This document shows positions 54,717 to 64,000 of a stretch of DNA of 64,000 bases, in pieces. The stretch is from Sphingobium algorifonticola. GTDB taxonomy: Bacteria; Pseudomonadota; Alphaproteobacteria; Sphingomonadales; Sphingomonadaceae. Position numbers and translations under genes: made by a program. Location: the NCBI RefSeq assembly GCF_004005485.1, contig NZ_RZUL01000001.1:124001-188000 (forward strand), in the 5' to 3' direction. Every line of letters starts with the position of its first letter. The stretch's first letter is position 1. The notes below the pieces were generated by a model. It had not been told where the DNA came from. It worked only from the letters and a program-made list of their open reading frames with translations, and did not search any database.

Positions 54717-56295
54717 CGCCTTCCAGTTCCGGGCCGCTGTCGACGGTCGGGCGAAAATCAGGCTTGATACGGATCCGGGCCGCCTGCTCATAGGCATAGC
54801 CGATGTCGAGCAGCTTCTGGTCGTCATGCGCGGTGCCGATGAACGACAGGCCGACCGGCAGCCCGCGCACCAGCCCCATGGGCACGGTCAGATGCGGATA
54901 GCCTGCAATCGCCGCGCGGCCGGTCGATCCACCCGGCCCTTCATACTGATCGCCCCAGGCCGTATCCGATGGCCATGCCGGACCATAGCTGGGCATCACG
55001 ATCATTTCGATCCGGTTCTCCGCCAGCATCCGGTCGATGCCGTCCTTGCCCGCCAGCCGCAGAGACGTCTGCCGCGCTGCCAGATAGGCAGGATCGTCCA
55101 GCCCCTTCGTCGCCTCTGCCTCCATGAACGTGTCCTGCCCGAACAGCGGCATTTCCCGCGCCGCTTCGCGATCATTGAATTCGATCAGGTCGGACAGCGT
55201 TCGGTCCAGCACCTGATCGGCGCGCGTGGTGGCGAGATAGGCCGCAAGGTCGGCCTTGAGTTCGGTATAGAGCACTATGCCCTCGGCGTCGCCCATGCCC
55301 TCGGCCGGGGTCGGCTTGATCTCCACGAGTTCGGCGCCCGCGGCCTTCAGCGTGGCCAGGGCCGCATCGAACCGGGCGCGCCATTCAGGCTGTGCGCCGA
55401 TCCGGACGATACCGATCCGCATGCCTCTGATCCGGGCCGGATCGAGCGCGGCAGCATAGTCCTTTTTGTAACGGCTGGCGTCACGCGTCGCAGGATCGGC
55501 AGGATCAACGGCGATCATCGCCGAAAAGAGCATTGCTGCGTCGCGCACACTGCGCGCCATCGGTCCGGCGGTATCCTGGCTGTGGCTGATCGGCACGACA
55601 TGCGTTCGGGGAATGAGACCGAGGGTCGGTTTCAGGCCGACGAGACCCGTCATCGAACTGGGGCAGATGATCGACCCGTCTGTCTCGGTCCCCACCGCTG
55701 CCGCCGCAAATCCCGCAGCAATCGCTGCCCCCGATCCGCTCGACGAGCCGCAGGTCGTGCGATCGAGCGCATAGGGATTGCGTGTGAGGCCGCCGATTGC
55801 GCTCCATCCGCTGAGCGACCGGCTGGAGCGGATGTTCGCCCATTCCGACAGGTTGGTCTTGCCGAGGATGACGGCCCCCTGCGCCCGCAGCGCCGCGACG
55901 AGCGGGGCATCCCGGCCCGGATTATTGCGGGCAAGTGCCAGCGATCCGGCCGTGGTCGGCATCCCGCGCACCTCGACATTGTCCTTGATGAGGATCGGTA
56001 CGCCATGCAGCGGCCCGCGCAGCCTGCCCGCCTTGCGCTCCGCATCGCGCGCCTGCGCCTCGCCCCGCGCATCGGGATTGAGTGCGATGATGCTGTTGAG
56101 ACGCGGCCCCGCCCGGTCCATCGCCGCGATACGCGCCAGATAGGCATCGACGGCGCTGGTGCTGGTGATACGACCTGCCGCCATGCCTTGCGTCAAGCTC
56201 GCGATCGTCTCCTCCTCGATAGCCTGCGCACGAAGCGGAATTGCGCATGCCGCCCACAGGATGAACAAGGGGACGGATATGCGCATGGATGGCAC
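54700..56295 (-). CDS. Exported amidase (amidase-signature family)
   Basis: A 531-residue hydrolase with a Sec signal (LFILWAACAIPLRAQA), so periplasmic. The Ser-cisSer-Lys triad is visible: Lys in PILIKDNVEV, and the signature block TTCGSSSGSGAAIAAGFAAA with both Ser residues, followed by GTETDGSIICPSS. It hydrolyses amide bonds of unknown substrates; exported members may act on peptides or xenobiotics. The start at 56295 or 56286 cannot be separated. The 3' end overlaps the DUF4345 gene by 17 bases. Confidence 0.9.
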   Translation of the reverse strand: MPSMRISVPLFILWAACAIPLRAQAIEEETIASLTQGMAAGRITSTSAVDAYLARIAAMDRAGPRLNSIIALNPDARGEAQARDAERKAGRLRGPLHGVPILIKDNVEVRGMPTTAGSLALARNNPGRDAPLVAALRAQGAVILGKTNLSEWANIRSSRSLSGWSAIGGLTRNPYALDRTTCGSSSGSGAAIAAGFAAAAVGTETDGSIICPSSMTGLVGLKPTLGLIPRTHVVPISHSQDTAGPMARSVRDAAMLFSAMIAVDPADPATRDASRYKKDYAAALDPARIRGMRIGIVRIGAQPEWRARFDAALATLKAAGAELVEIKPTPAEGMGDAEGIVLYTELKADLAAYLATTRADQVLDRTLSDLIEFNDREAAREMPLFGQDTFMEAEATKGLDDPAYLAARQTSLRLAGKDGIDRMLAENRIEMIVMPSYGPAWPSDTAWGDQYEGPGGSTGRAAIAGYPHLTVPMGLVRGLPVGLSFIGTAHDDQKLLDIGYAYEQAARIRIKPDFRPTVDSGPELEGAIATR

Positions 56296-56501
56296 CCTTT
56301 CTCAAAGCGATTGTAAGCCGGAACGACACGCATGAGAGGGGCCGCCGGGTCATGCCCGACGGCCCGTCATTTGCATGGTCAGCGGCCGGAAGCGCCGCCC
56401 AGGGGAAACGTGAATCGCGCTATTGCGCACATCGAAATCGCGGCTTGGGAAGGTGTTTCAAGCGCGCGGCCCGAGGGGCACAATCGACGCAGCGGCGTCG
56501 C

Positions 56502-56558
56502 TCAGCGGCGCGTTCCCCGAATGGACTTGACCGACCCCATTGCTGAACCATGAGACAT
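56502..56558 (-). CDS. Possible 18-codon peptide with an extreme Shine-Dalgarno
   Basis: An open frame of 18 codons (MSHGSAMGSVKSIRGTRR) starts 7 bases after AGGAGG. The preceding 15 bases GAAAGGAGGTGATCC are fully complementary to the 3' tail of 16S rRNA, far more than any gene in the window. It could be a leader peptide for the amidase mRNA, whose start is about 205 bases further on. The alternative is that the signal belongs to the plus strand (see the next entry). The coding claim is weak. Confidence 0.3.
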   Translation of the reverse strand: MSHGSAMGSVKSIRGTRR

Positions 56559-56559
56559 C

Positions 56560-56680
56560 GGATCACCTCCTTTCGCTATGTTGAAACAGTGCGTGCCGGG
56601 TGGGGCAACAGCCTTGATCGGCGACACAGCCGTTGTGAATCAATCATGGGTGACGATCAAGGCTTGTAATAATCTTTTTT
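56560..56680 (+). ncRNA. Candidate small RNA with 16S-tail mimic and terminator
   Basis: The gap 56296-56723 contains no clear gene. On the plus strand GGATCACCTCCTTTC (56560-56574) is identical to the 16S rRNA 3' end (the anti-Shine-Dalgarno). Downstream, AGCCTTGATC (56610-56619) and GATCAAGGCT (56655-56664) form a perfect 10-bp stem with a 35-base loop, followed by an AT-rich tail with a run of six T near 56675. Together this resembles a small RNA with an exposed CCUCC motif and an intrinsic terminator. No promoter was identified. Confidence 0.3.
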
Positions 56681-56723
56681 CGAATCATACTTGTGCGCTC
56701 GCGCCGCGTCGCCGCGCACCACT

Positions 56724-57251
56724 TTAGTCCCGGCAATCCTCGATCACGCGCGTCACTTCTGCCCAGGGCGGCAACACCAGCGGTGCCATGCCGGAAACCT
56801 GCACCATGAAACGGCCTCGGCTGAAGGCAATCTGATCCAGCACAGGATCACTCGCCGGGCGTATGGTGCCGAATGCGCCACCCGGCGACAGCGGCTGCAT
56901 TGGCCAGCTGGCTGCACCGAAGCTGGTACGCACAGTCACCTGCGCTGCGGCGGGTGCGCCGGGCATGACGATAAGAATGCGTCGTGCGCCCCGCTCGCAT
57001 CGAACCGTCACAAGCGGCGCGGCAGCAGCCTGACCGAACGCCGCTTCGCTATCCGCACCGTTCTGCGCGTAACGCCATGCGCCAGATGTCATGGGCCAGT
57101 CACGCCAGTCGGCCGAGACAGGCGGCTGTGGGGCAGGCGCAGGGGCCGGAGGCGGCGTGGGCGCGGGCTGCGGCACCGGCACATCACGCGGCGGCGCGAC
57201 ACAGGCGGCAAGCATCACGACGGGAACGAGCGGGACGAAGGACAAGCGCAT
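56724..57251 (-). CDS. Putative lipoprotein of unknown function
   Basis: About 175 residues. Signal and lipobox SFVPLVPVVMLAACVAPP with Cys near residue 17, then a Pro/Ala-rich linker (PVPQPAPTPPPAPAPAPQPP) that spans the periplasm. The compact domain begins DWRDWPMTSGAWRYAQNG and ends with VIEDCRD. ATG 57251 puts the signal at the N-terminus; the in-frame start at 57287 is less likely. Similar small lipoproteins are common in sphingomonads, but no function is recognised. Confidence 0.65.
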   Translation of the reverse strand: MRLSFVPLVPVVMLAACVAPPRDVPVPQPAPTPPPAPAPAPQPPVSADWRDWPMTSGAWRYAQNGADSEAAFGQAAAAPLVTVRCERGARRILIVMPGAPAAAQVTVRTSFGAASWPMQPLSPGGAFGTIRPASDPVLDQIAFSRGRFMVQVSGMAPLVLPPWAEVTRVIEDCRD

Positions 57252-57318
57252 AGCAACGGCTATGGCCGAGCAGGCGACCGGCCTCAACCGCTAATCGCCG
57301 GGCCGAGCGATAGCGGGT

Positions 57319-57540
57319 TCAGGCGGCGTAGATCGCAGGGCGGTAGCGCGGCTCTGGAATCGGGAAACCCTTCTCTCGCGCGTAATCAAGCCAAAGGCCG
57401 ATAGCTACCTGAGCCTCCGCAATGGCTTCCACAGGGGTAGCCCCATGGGCCGAACATGGCTTGAGATCGGGGACATCCGCAATCCACACCTTGTCCTCTT
57501 TCGACCAGAACACATTGATATGATAATGATGGTCCATCAC
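57319..57540 (-). CDS. hicB: HicB-like antitoxin
   Basis: A 73-residue protein with the partial RNase-H-like fold of HicB: YHINVFWSKEDKVWIADVPDL, then GATPVEAIAEAQVAIGLWLDYA and PIPEPRY. It lacks a C-terminal DNA-binding domain, so it probably relies on another way to autoregulate. It overlaps the hicA stop by ATGA, as in known hicAB operons. Confidence 0.82.
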   Translation of the reverse strand: MMDHHYHINVFWSKEDKVWIADVPDLKPCSAHGATPVEAIAEAQVAIGLWLDYAREKGFPIPEPRYRPAIYAA

Positions 57541-57788
57541 TCGTCCATGCTTAGGCCGTAGGCTTCGACCATATCAAGGAATTGCTCGATCTGATAGGTC
57601 TTGGCGTCCTTGCCGTTGGGCTGGATGATGAGCGGGCGGTCGAGACCGTGTTGCGCATAGACATGATGACTGCCGCTGACGCGAACAAGCCGAAAACCGA
57701 ACGCTTCCAGCAGATGCTGAAAATCTCGGAACGATAAGTTGCGGCTGCCTTGAAGCAGGCGCTGGAACAGTTTGGCTGGCTTGACCAC
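57537..57788 (-). CDS. hicA: HicA-like mRNA interferase toxin
   Basis: An 83-residue protein with a double-stranded-RNA-binding-like fold: FRDFQHLLEAFGFRLVRVSGSHHVYAQ contains the catalytic His of the GSHHxY motif, followed by LIIQPNGKDAKTYQIEQFLDMVEAYG. It is slightly longer than the most compact HicA toxins because of an N-terminal helix. First gene of the pair, with the antitoxin downstream. Likely an active RNA-cleaving toxin since the His is intact. Confidence 0.82.
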   Translation of the reverse strand: MVKPAKLFQRLLQGSRNLSFRDFQHLLEAFGFRLVRVSGSHHVYAQHGLDRPLIIQPNGKDAKTYQIEQFLDMVEAYGLSMDE

Positions 57789-57997
57789 GGCTACCTCGTT
57801 GGAAAATGTCCAACGCGTCTAATAAACACACTGGATCGTGGGTCCAGAATGTAATGCCCGCTGCGGCATAGGCGAGTGCGAAAAGATAGGTCACCATGAA
57901 CAGCGGCCATGTAATCTTGATTTATTCAGAACGATAAATAATTGAAATGTTGTGATTACGAACCAGGCGACGAACGCAGTATCATTAGTAAATCGAC

Positions 57998-60181
<2,184 letters not shown>

Positions 60182-60249
60182 CGCGCACTGATATGGTCTG
60201 CCCGACAGGCCCGCGCAACAACTGCGCGCGCAGACGGGAGAGTGCCACG

Positions 60250-60822
60250 ATGAAAACGGTGATCGTGATGGGCTGCGCGGCGTTGATGCTGGCCGGATGC
60301 GACAAAGGCGCGGAACAGGCCGCCACTGGCCCGATGAGCGCCAAGCAGGTTGCCGACGCCATGGATTCCGTGAAGCTGGAGCCGGGCGAATGGGAAGCGA
60401 CCCAGGAAATCGTCGATGTGAAGATGACGGGCGTGCCCGAAGGCATGCCTGCCGAGGCGATGAAGCAGATGATCGGCCAGAAGAATACGGTGAAGCATTG
60501 CGTGACGCCGGAGCAGGCGGCCAATCCGGGCGCGGATTTCCTCGCCGCGCAGAAGGACGCGAAATGCACCTATAGCGACATGCGGATGGCCGGTGGCACC
60601 ATTAAAGGCGCGATGACATGCAGCCCGCCCGACAATCCCAAGGCGACGATGAAAATGACGATGAACGGCACCTATCTTCCGGCGAGCTATGCCATGGCGA
60701 TGGAGACCGAACTGACCGGCATGCCAAACGGCATGGCCATGCAGATGAAAATGAAGACCAGCGGGAAGCGCATCGGTGCCTGCCCGGAAGGAAGCGGAAC
60801 CGACGCCAAGATTTCGGGCTGA
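60250..60822 (+). CDS. DUF3617-family lipoprotein
   Basis: A 190-residue protein with a lipobox ([10 protein letters not shown]). The mature domain begins [17 protein letters not shown], has a central [16 protein letters not shown] and a Met-rich C-terminal region, matching DUF3617 periplasmic proteins. ATG 60250 follows ACGGGAGAGTGCCACG. A second, diverged member lies at 62105-62599. Function unknown; divergent from uvrB. Confidence 0.8.
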   Translation: MKTVIVMGCAALMLAGCDKGAEQAATGPMSAKQVADAMDSVKLEPGEWEATQEIVDVKMTGVPEGMPAEAMKQMIGQKNTVKHCVTPEQAANPGADFLAAQKDAKCTYSDMRMAGGTIKGAMTCSPPDNPKATMKMTMNGTYLPASYAMAMETELTGMPNGMAMQMKMKTSGKRIGACPEGSGTDAKISG

Positions 60823-60847
60823 TCGCGGGCACTGTGGGAGACGAACG

Positions 60848-61249
60848 ATGATCGGCTATGTCACTATCGGAACCAATGACATCGCGGCGGCGCGACAGTT
60901 CTACGACAGCCTGCTCGGCATGATCGGCGCATCGCGCATCATGGAGTTTGGCGAGGAACTGGGCGGCTTCACCATGTATGGCCGGTCCATGACGGAACCG
61001 GGCTTCGTCATTACGCATCCCTTCGACGGCGCGGCCGCGACTCAGGGCAATGGCAATATGGTCGCCGTGCAACTGGACAGCCGGGCGCTTGTCGATGCGG
61101 TCCATGCGCGGGCGCTCGAACTGGGCGGGAGTTGCGAAGGCCCGCCCGGCCTGCGTGGCGAAGAAGGAGATATGGCATTCTATGCGGCCTATTTCCGTGA
61201 TCCCGAAGGCAACAAGCTCGCCGCGTTCAAATATGGACCGGCCGATTGA
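60848..61249 (+). CDS. VOC-family (glyoxalase-like) protein
   Basis: A 133-residue single-domain vicinal-oxygen-chelate protein. It starts MIGYVTIGTNDIAAARQFYDSLLG, typical of the first beta-alpha-beta unit, and ends with AYFRDPEGNKLAAFKYG, containing the C-terminal metal-ligand Glu region. The clear N-terminal metal His is replaced (VTIGTND), so it may bind another ligand. Substrate unknown. It overlaps the acetyltransferase gene by TTGA. Confidence 0.82.
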   Translation: MIGYVTIGTNDIAAARQFYDSLLGMIGASRIMEFGEELGGFTMYGRSMTEPGFVITHPFDGAAATQGNGNMVAVQLDSRALVDAVHARALELGGSCEGPPGLRGEEGDMAFYAAYFRDPEGNKLAAFKYGPAD

Positions 61250-62085
61250 TCCAGCCTTTCGATCTGCCTGCCTATCTCGAACGCATCGCTTTGCCTTATG
61301 CACCGGCTGCCGATGCCGCCGGGCTGGCAGCGGTGCATCGCGCGCATCGGCTGGCCATTCCGTTCGAGAATCTCGACATTCCCCTGGGCGTCGGCATCCA
61401 TATCGATCCCGCTTCGATATTTGCCAAGCTGGTGACGGGGCGTCGCGGCGGCTATTGTTTCGAACAGAACAGTCTTTTTCTTGACGCGCTCCGCGCGCTC
61501 GGCTTTACGACCCGCCCGCTGCTCGCGCGCGTGTGGCTGATGGCGGAAACGACGCCACCGCTGACGCACACGTTCAATCTCGTCACGATCGATGGTCGGG
61601 CATGGATTGCGGACGCAGGCTTTGGCGGCAGCTTTTCGCCGCCGATGCTACTTGACGACGGGGCGGCGCACAGCGCGCCTGATGGCACCGCCCACCGGCT
61701 GATCCGGCTGGACGACCGCGCATGGATGCTGGAGCGCGCGGGCGACTCAGGCCCCACCGACGGTCGCAGCATGCCGACCCGCGACTGGCAGCGGCAATAT
61801 AGTTTTACTCTCGATTCGGTGGAGAGCGTCGATCTGGAACTTTCCAATCACTGGACATCGACACGCCCCGGAACCCGCTTCACCACGCTGGCCATCGCGA
61901 GCCGCGTGACCGAAAACGGCTTCGTCTCGCTGGTCGACAGGCAGCTTTCCGAACATGGCGGTGGCGAAAGCCGCCATCGCACCATCGCCTCGCCAGGCGA
62001 GTATCGGGCTGTGCTGGCGCAGCACATGGGGCTTGCCTTGTCCGATGCGCAGGTAGAGCATCTGTTTCACGGGATGCAATCCTGA
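61246..62085 (+). CDS. nat: Arylamine N-acetyltransferase
   Basis: Transfers acetyl from acetyl-CoA to arylamines and hydrazines; cytoplasmic, 279 residues. Catalytic triad: Cys in GRRGGYCFEQN, His in PLTHTFNLV and Asp in AWIADAGFGGS; FENLDIPLG precedes the Cys as in the family. The start is a TTG inside the upstream TGA, which puts the family-typical FDLPAYLERI at the N-terminus. Confidence 0.92.
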   Translation: MIQPFDLPAYLERIALPYAPAADAAGLAAVHRAHRLAIPFENLDIPLGVGIHIDPASIFAKLVTGRRGGYCFEQNSLFLDALRALGFTTRPLLARVWLMAETTPPLTHTFNLVTIDGRAWIADAGFGGSFSPPMLLDDGAAHSAPDGTAHRLIRLDDRAWMLERAGDSGPTDGRSMPTRDWQRQYSFTLDSVESVDLELSNHWTSTRPGTRFTTLAIASRVTENGFVSLVDRQLSEHGGGESRHRTIASPGEYRAVLAQHMGLALSDAQVEHLFHGMQS

Positions 62086-62104
62086 CACAGGGGAGAAGAC
62101 GGCT

Positions 62105-62599
62105 ATGCGGCGATATCGGTTGACGGCCTTGCTGACGATGGCACTGGCGGGATGCAATGCGGAACCGGCGCCGCAACCAAAGCCGGAACCAGCACCAGTC
62201 ATCCTGCAATCCGGCGCCTGGACATTCAAGCGGACGCAGACGGGCTACAACACGCCCACGACCACAGCAGAGGACTATGCCCGCATGGTCGGCAGCAACA
62301 GCGAAGCGAAACTGTGCCTCAAGGTGGATACGGAAGGACGCCCGGACGCCGACGCGTTGGCGGGACGGGAAGGCACGGATTGCTCTTACACCGACGCCAG
62401 TATTCGCAAGGGCCGCTTCATCGCTACCCTGGCCTGCAAGGCTGGGGCCGGCACATCCGAGTTGGTCGTGGAAGGCAATTACAAAGCCGACAGCCTAACC
62501 CTGGGCGTGAGCATGACCCAGACCGTTGGCGGCAAAGCGGTTCTGCGCACGACGCACGACCTGTCAGGCAAGCGGACGGGGGATTGTGAAGCCGAGTGA
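62105..62599 (+). CDS. DUF3617-like lipoprotein, second member
   Basis: A 164-residue lipoprotein (lipobox MALAGCNAE, then a Pro-rich PAPQPKPEPAPV linker). The domain starts LQSGAWTFKRTQTGY and contains KLCLKVDTEGRPDADAL and CSYTDASIRKGRF, matching the layout of the protein at 60250-60822 (cysteines at corresponding places). It follows the nat gene by 19 bases. Function unknown. Confidence 0.75.
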   Translation: MRRYRLTALLTMALAGCNAEPAPQPKPEPAPVILQSGAWTFKRTQTGYNTPTTTAEDYARMVGSNSEAKLCLKVDTEGRPDADALAGREGTDCSYTDASIRKGRFIATLACKAGAGTSELVVEGNYKADSLTLGVSMTQTVGGKAVLRTTHDLSGKRTGDCEAE

Positions 62600-62653
62600 G
62601 GATTGCTGCGCTGATGCGCTGACGATGGTCAGCAGAACAAGCGAAAACCTTGG

Positions 62654-63295
62654 CTAGAAAACCGCCGCCACAAGCTTCGCGAAGGCATCTGCCCGGTGGC
62701 TCATCGCATGTTTCGCTTCGGGGTCCATTTCGCCGAAGCTGATCGCATGGCCGAGAGGCTGGAACATCGCGTCATAGCCAAAGCCATTGCCCCCGCGCGG
62801 CGGCCAGACCAGCGTTCCATCGACGCGCCCCTCGAACGCCTCGACATGTCCGTCGGGCCATGCCAGCGCCAGTGCGCAGACGAAATGGGCGGAACGGCTG
62901 GCGCCGGGCCCGGCGGCCTCGACTTTTTGCCAGACCGACGCCATCGCCAGATCGAAATCCTTGGCCGGTCCCGCCCATCGCGCCGAAAAGATGCCCGGAT
63001 CGCCCAGCAGCGCATCGACGCACAGGCCACTGTCGTCGGACAGGGCCGGCAACCCCGAAAGGTCCGCCGCCTGCATCGCCTTCAGTTCGGCATTGGCGAT
63101 GAAGGTGGTGCCGGTTTCCTCCGGCTCGGGCAGATCGAGGTCCGCCGCCGAAATCGGTTCAACGCCATAGGGACCAAGCAACGCCCGGATTTCCCGGACC
63201 TTGCCGGGATTGTGGCTGGCGATGACCAGCTTGCCGGGCAGCAGCTTGCGAATGGCCTGCGGGCCGTTGGGATCATCGGCGATAAAGTCACTCAC
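62654..63295 (-). CDS. rdgB: XTP/dITP diphosphatase (Ham1/RdgB)
   Basis: House-cleaning pyrophosphatase removing ITP and XTP. 213 residues with [52 protein letters not shown], and the late [12 protein letters not shown] and [10 protein letters not shown] blocks. GTG start inside the rph stop codon (GTGA), so it is coupled to rph as in other alphaproteobacteria. An apparent longer open frame through rph is a shadow. Confidence 0.95.
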   Translation of the reverse strand: MSDFIADDPNGPQAIRKLLPGKLVIASHNPGKVREIRALLGPYGVEPISAADLDLPEPEETGTTFIANAELKAMQAADLSGLPALSDDSGLCVDALLGDPGIFSARWAGPAKDFDLAMASVWQKVEAAGPGASRSAHFVCALALAWPDGHVEAFEGRVDGTLVWPPRGGNGFGYDAMFQPLGHAISFGEMDPEAKHAMSHRADAFAKLVAAVF

Positions 63296-64000
63296 CGGCT
63301 GGTCGCCCCCGAAACAGCCGCGTCCTGCGCCTTGAAGATTTCGTTGCAACCTATCCGCGCAAGACGCAGTAAACGCAGCAGTTCCTCCTCGTCGAACGTC
63401 GCTCCTTCGGCTGTCGCCTGCACTTCGGCGAGCTTGCTGTCGCCGGTCAGAACGAAATTGGCGTCCGCCTCCGCGCTCGAATCTTCGATATAGTCGAGAT
63501 CGAGCACCGGCGTGCCCTTGTGGGTGCCGCAGCTGATCGCCGCGACCTTCTGTACGATCGGATCTTCCTTCAGCAGGCCCTTCGCCATCAGCCCGTCGAC
63601 CGCGATACGCAACGCCACCCATGCGCCGGAGATAGAGGCAGTGCGGGTGCCGCCGTCGGCCTGGATAACATCGCAATCGAGCGTGATCTGCCGCTCGCCC
63701 AGTTTCTTGAGATCGACCACAGCGCGCAAGGAACGACCGATAAGACGTTGGATTTCCTGTGTCCGACCCGACTGCTTGCCCTTGGCCGCTTCCCGCGATC
63801 CGCGCGTATGCGTGGCCCGTGGCAACATGCCATATTCCGCCGTCACCCAGCCTTCGCCCTTGCCGCGCAGGAAGGGCGGCACCTTCTCCTCGACCGAGGC
63901 CGTGCACAGCACGCGGGTATTGCCGAAACTGACGAGGCAGGCCCCTTCGGCATGGATTGTGAAGGCAGGCTCCATGGTAATGGCCCGCATCTGATCGGGG
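63292..64000 (-). CDS. rph: Ribonuclease PH, 5' end outside the window
   Basis: 3'-to-5' phosphorolytic exonuclease that matures tRNA ends. Motifs: [47 protein letters not shown] and [15 protein letters not shown] (phosphate site). The frame stays open to the edge and reads PDQ before MRAITMEP, which matches the usual N-terminal tail (xPDQMRxI), so the true start lies beyond base 64000. It overlaps rdgB by four bases. Confidence 0.95.
   Translation of the reverse strand, partial: PDQMRAITMEPAFTIHAEGACLVSFGNTRVLCTASVEEKVPPFLRGKGEGWVTAEYGMLPRATHTRGSREAAKGKQSGRTQEIQRLIGRSLRAVVDLKKLGERQITLDCDVIQADGGTRTASISGAWVALRIAVDGLMAKGLLKEDPIVQKVAAISCGTHKGTPVLDLDYIEDSSAEADANFVLTGDSKLAEVQATAEGATFDEEELLRLLRLARIGCNEIFKAQDAAVSGATSR

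Noticed and set aside
63296..63907. N-terminal extension of rdgB through rph
   Set aside because: It is a frame-shifted reading of rph coding sequence. The GTG at 63295 inside the rph stop is the standard coupled start.

Overview
The window is a high-GC alphaproteobacterial chromosome segment, most likely from a sphingomonad (Sphingobium/Novosphingobium/Sphingomonas-like). The evidence is the gene repertoire: glnB-glnA, a class I PHA synthase with a phasin, the rph-rdgB pair, several TonB receptors beside catabolic genes, PQQ dehydrogenases, and an aromatic meta-cleavage operon with no linked ferredoxin genes. No IS element, phage gene or CRISPR array was recognised.

Layout. (1) 0-3.6 kb is housekeeping: methionine aminopeptidase, a GNAT acetyltransferase, PII (glnB) and glutamine synthetase (glnA), closed by a clear terminator. 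(2) 3.6-21.5 kb is an accessory catabolic island rich in exported enzymes. It holds a Tat-type PQQ dehydrogenase, a first acylating acetaldehyde dehydrogenase/4-hydroxy-2-oxovalerate aldolase pair, two exported beta-propeller (SMP-30/lactonase-like) proteins, an IclR regulator, two MFS permeases, a Tat-type amidohydrolase, a diheme-cytochrome/PQQ fusion, a TonB receptor and a Tat-type enolase-superfamily dehydratase. The set suggests extracytoplasmic oxidation and lactone opening, uptake, then retro-aldol cleavage to pyruvate plus acyl-CoA; the substrate is unknown. (3) 21.6-23.7 kb is an RTX-like calcium-binding protein with 38-residue C-terminal repeats and lower GC.

(4) 24.0-33.0 kb is a nearly complete aromatic ring-hydroxylation and meta-cleavage pathway: Rieske dioxygenase alpha and beta, dihydrodiol dehydrogenase, a TetR repressor on the other strand, ring-fission hydrolase, extradiol dioxygenase, 2-oxopent-4-enoate hydratase, a second acetaldehyde dehydrogenase/aldolase pair, and a nitronate-monooxygenase-like flavoprotein. 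Almost every junction overlaps by 1-8 bases. A perfect 16-bp palindrome lies just before the dioxygenase gene, and a near-identical copy lies between tetR and the hydrolase gene, so the TetR protein probably controls both half-operons. (5) 33.0-46.2 kb is a second catabolic locus arranged around a divergent promoter with a 9-bp inverted repeat. Leftward: TonB receptor, amidohydrolase, MIP18-family protein, TetR, DUF2269 membrane protein, thiolase and a FadN-type beta-oxidation enzyme. Rightward: a second DUF2269 protein, acyl-CoA synthetase, RidA, esterase and an SDR. It looks like CoA-dependent degradation of an unidentified hydrophobic compound.

(6) 46.5-64 kb is mainly core genome: tRNA-Tyr, rlmB, a lipoprotein, a zinc-ribbon protein, clpS, phasin and phaC, an alaC-like aminotransferase, small membrane proteins, an exported amidase, a hicAB toxin-antitoxin pair, uvrB, two DUF3617 lipoproteins, a VOC protein, an arylamine N-acetyltransferase, rdgB, and rph cut by the window edge. 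An AT-richer gap at 56.3-56.7 kb carries a 15-nt copy of the 16S rRNA 3' tail, which is either an extreme Shine-Dalgarno for an 18-codon ORF or part of a small RNA on the other strand.

All family assignments come from reading motifs by eye; no database search was possible. Start codons were chosen by ribosome-binding site, overlap and signal-peptide logic and are flagged where ambiguous.
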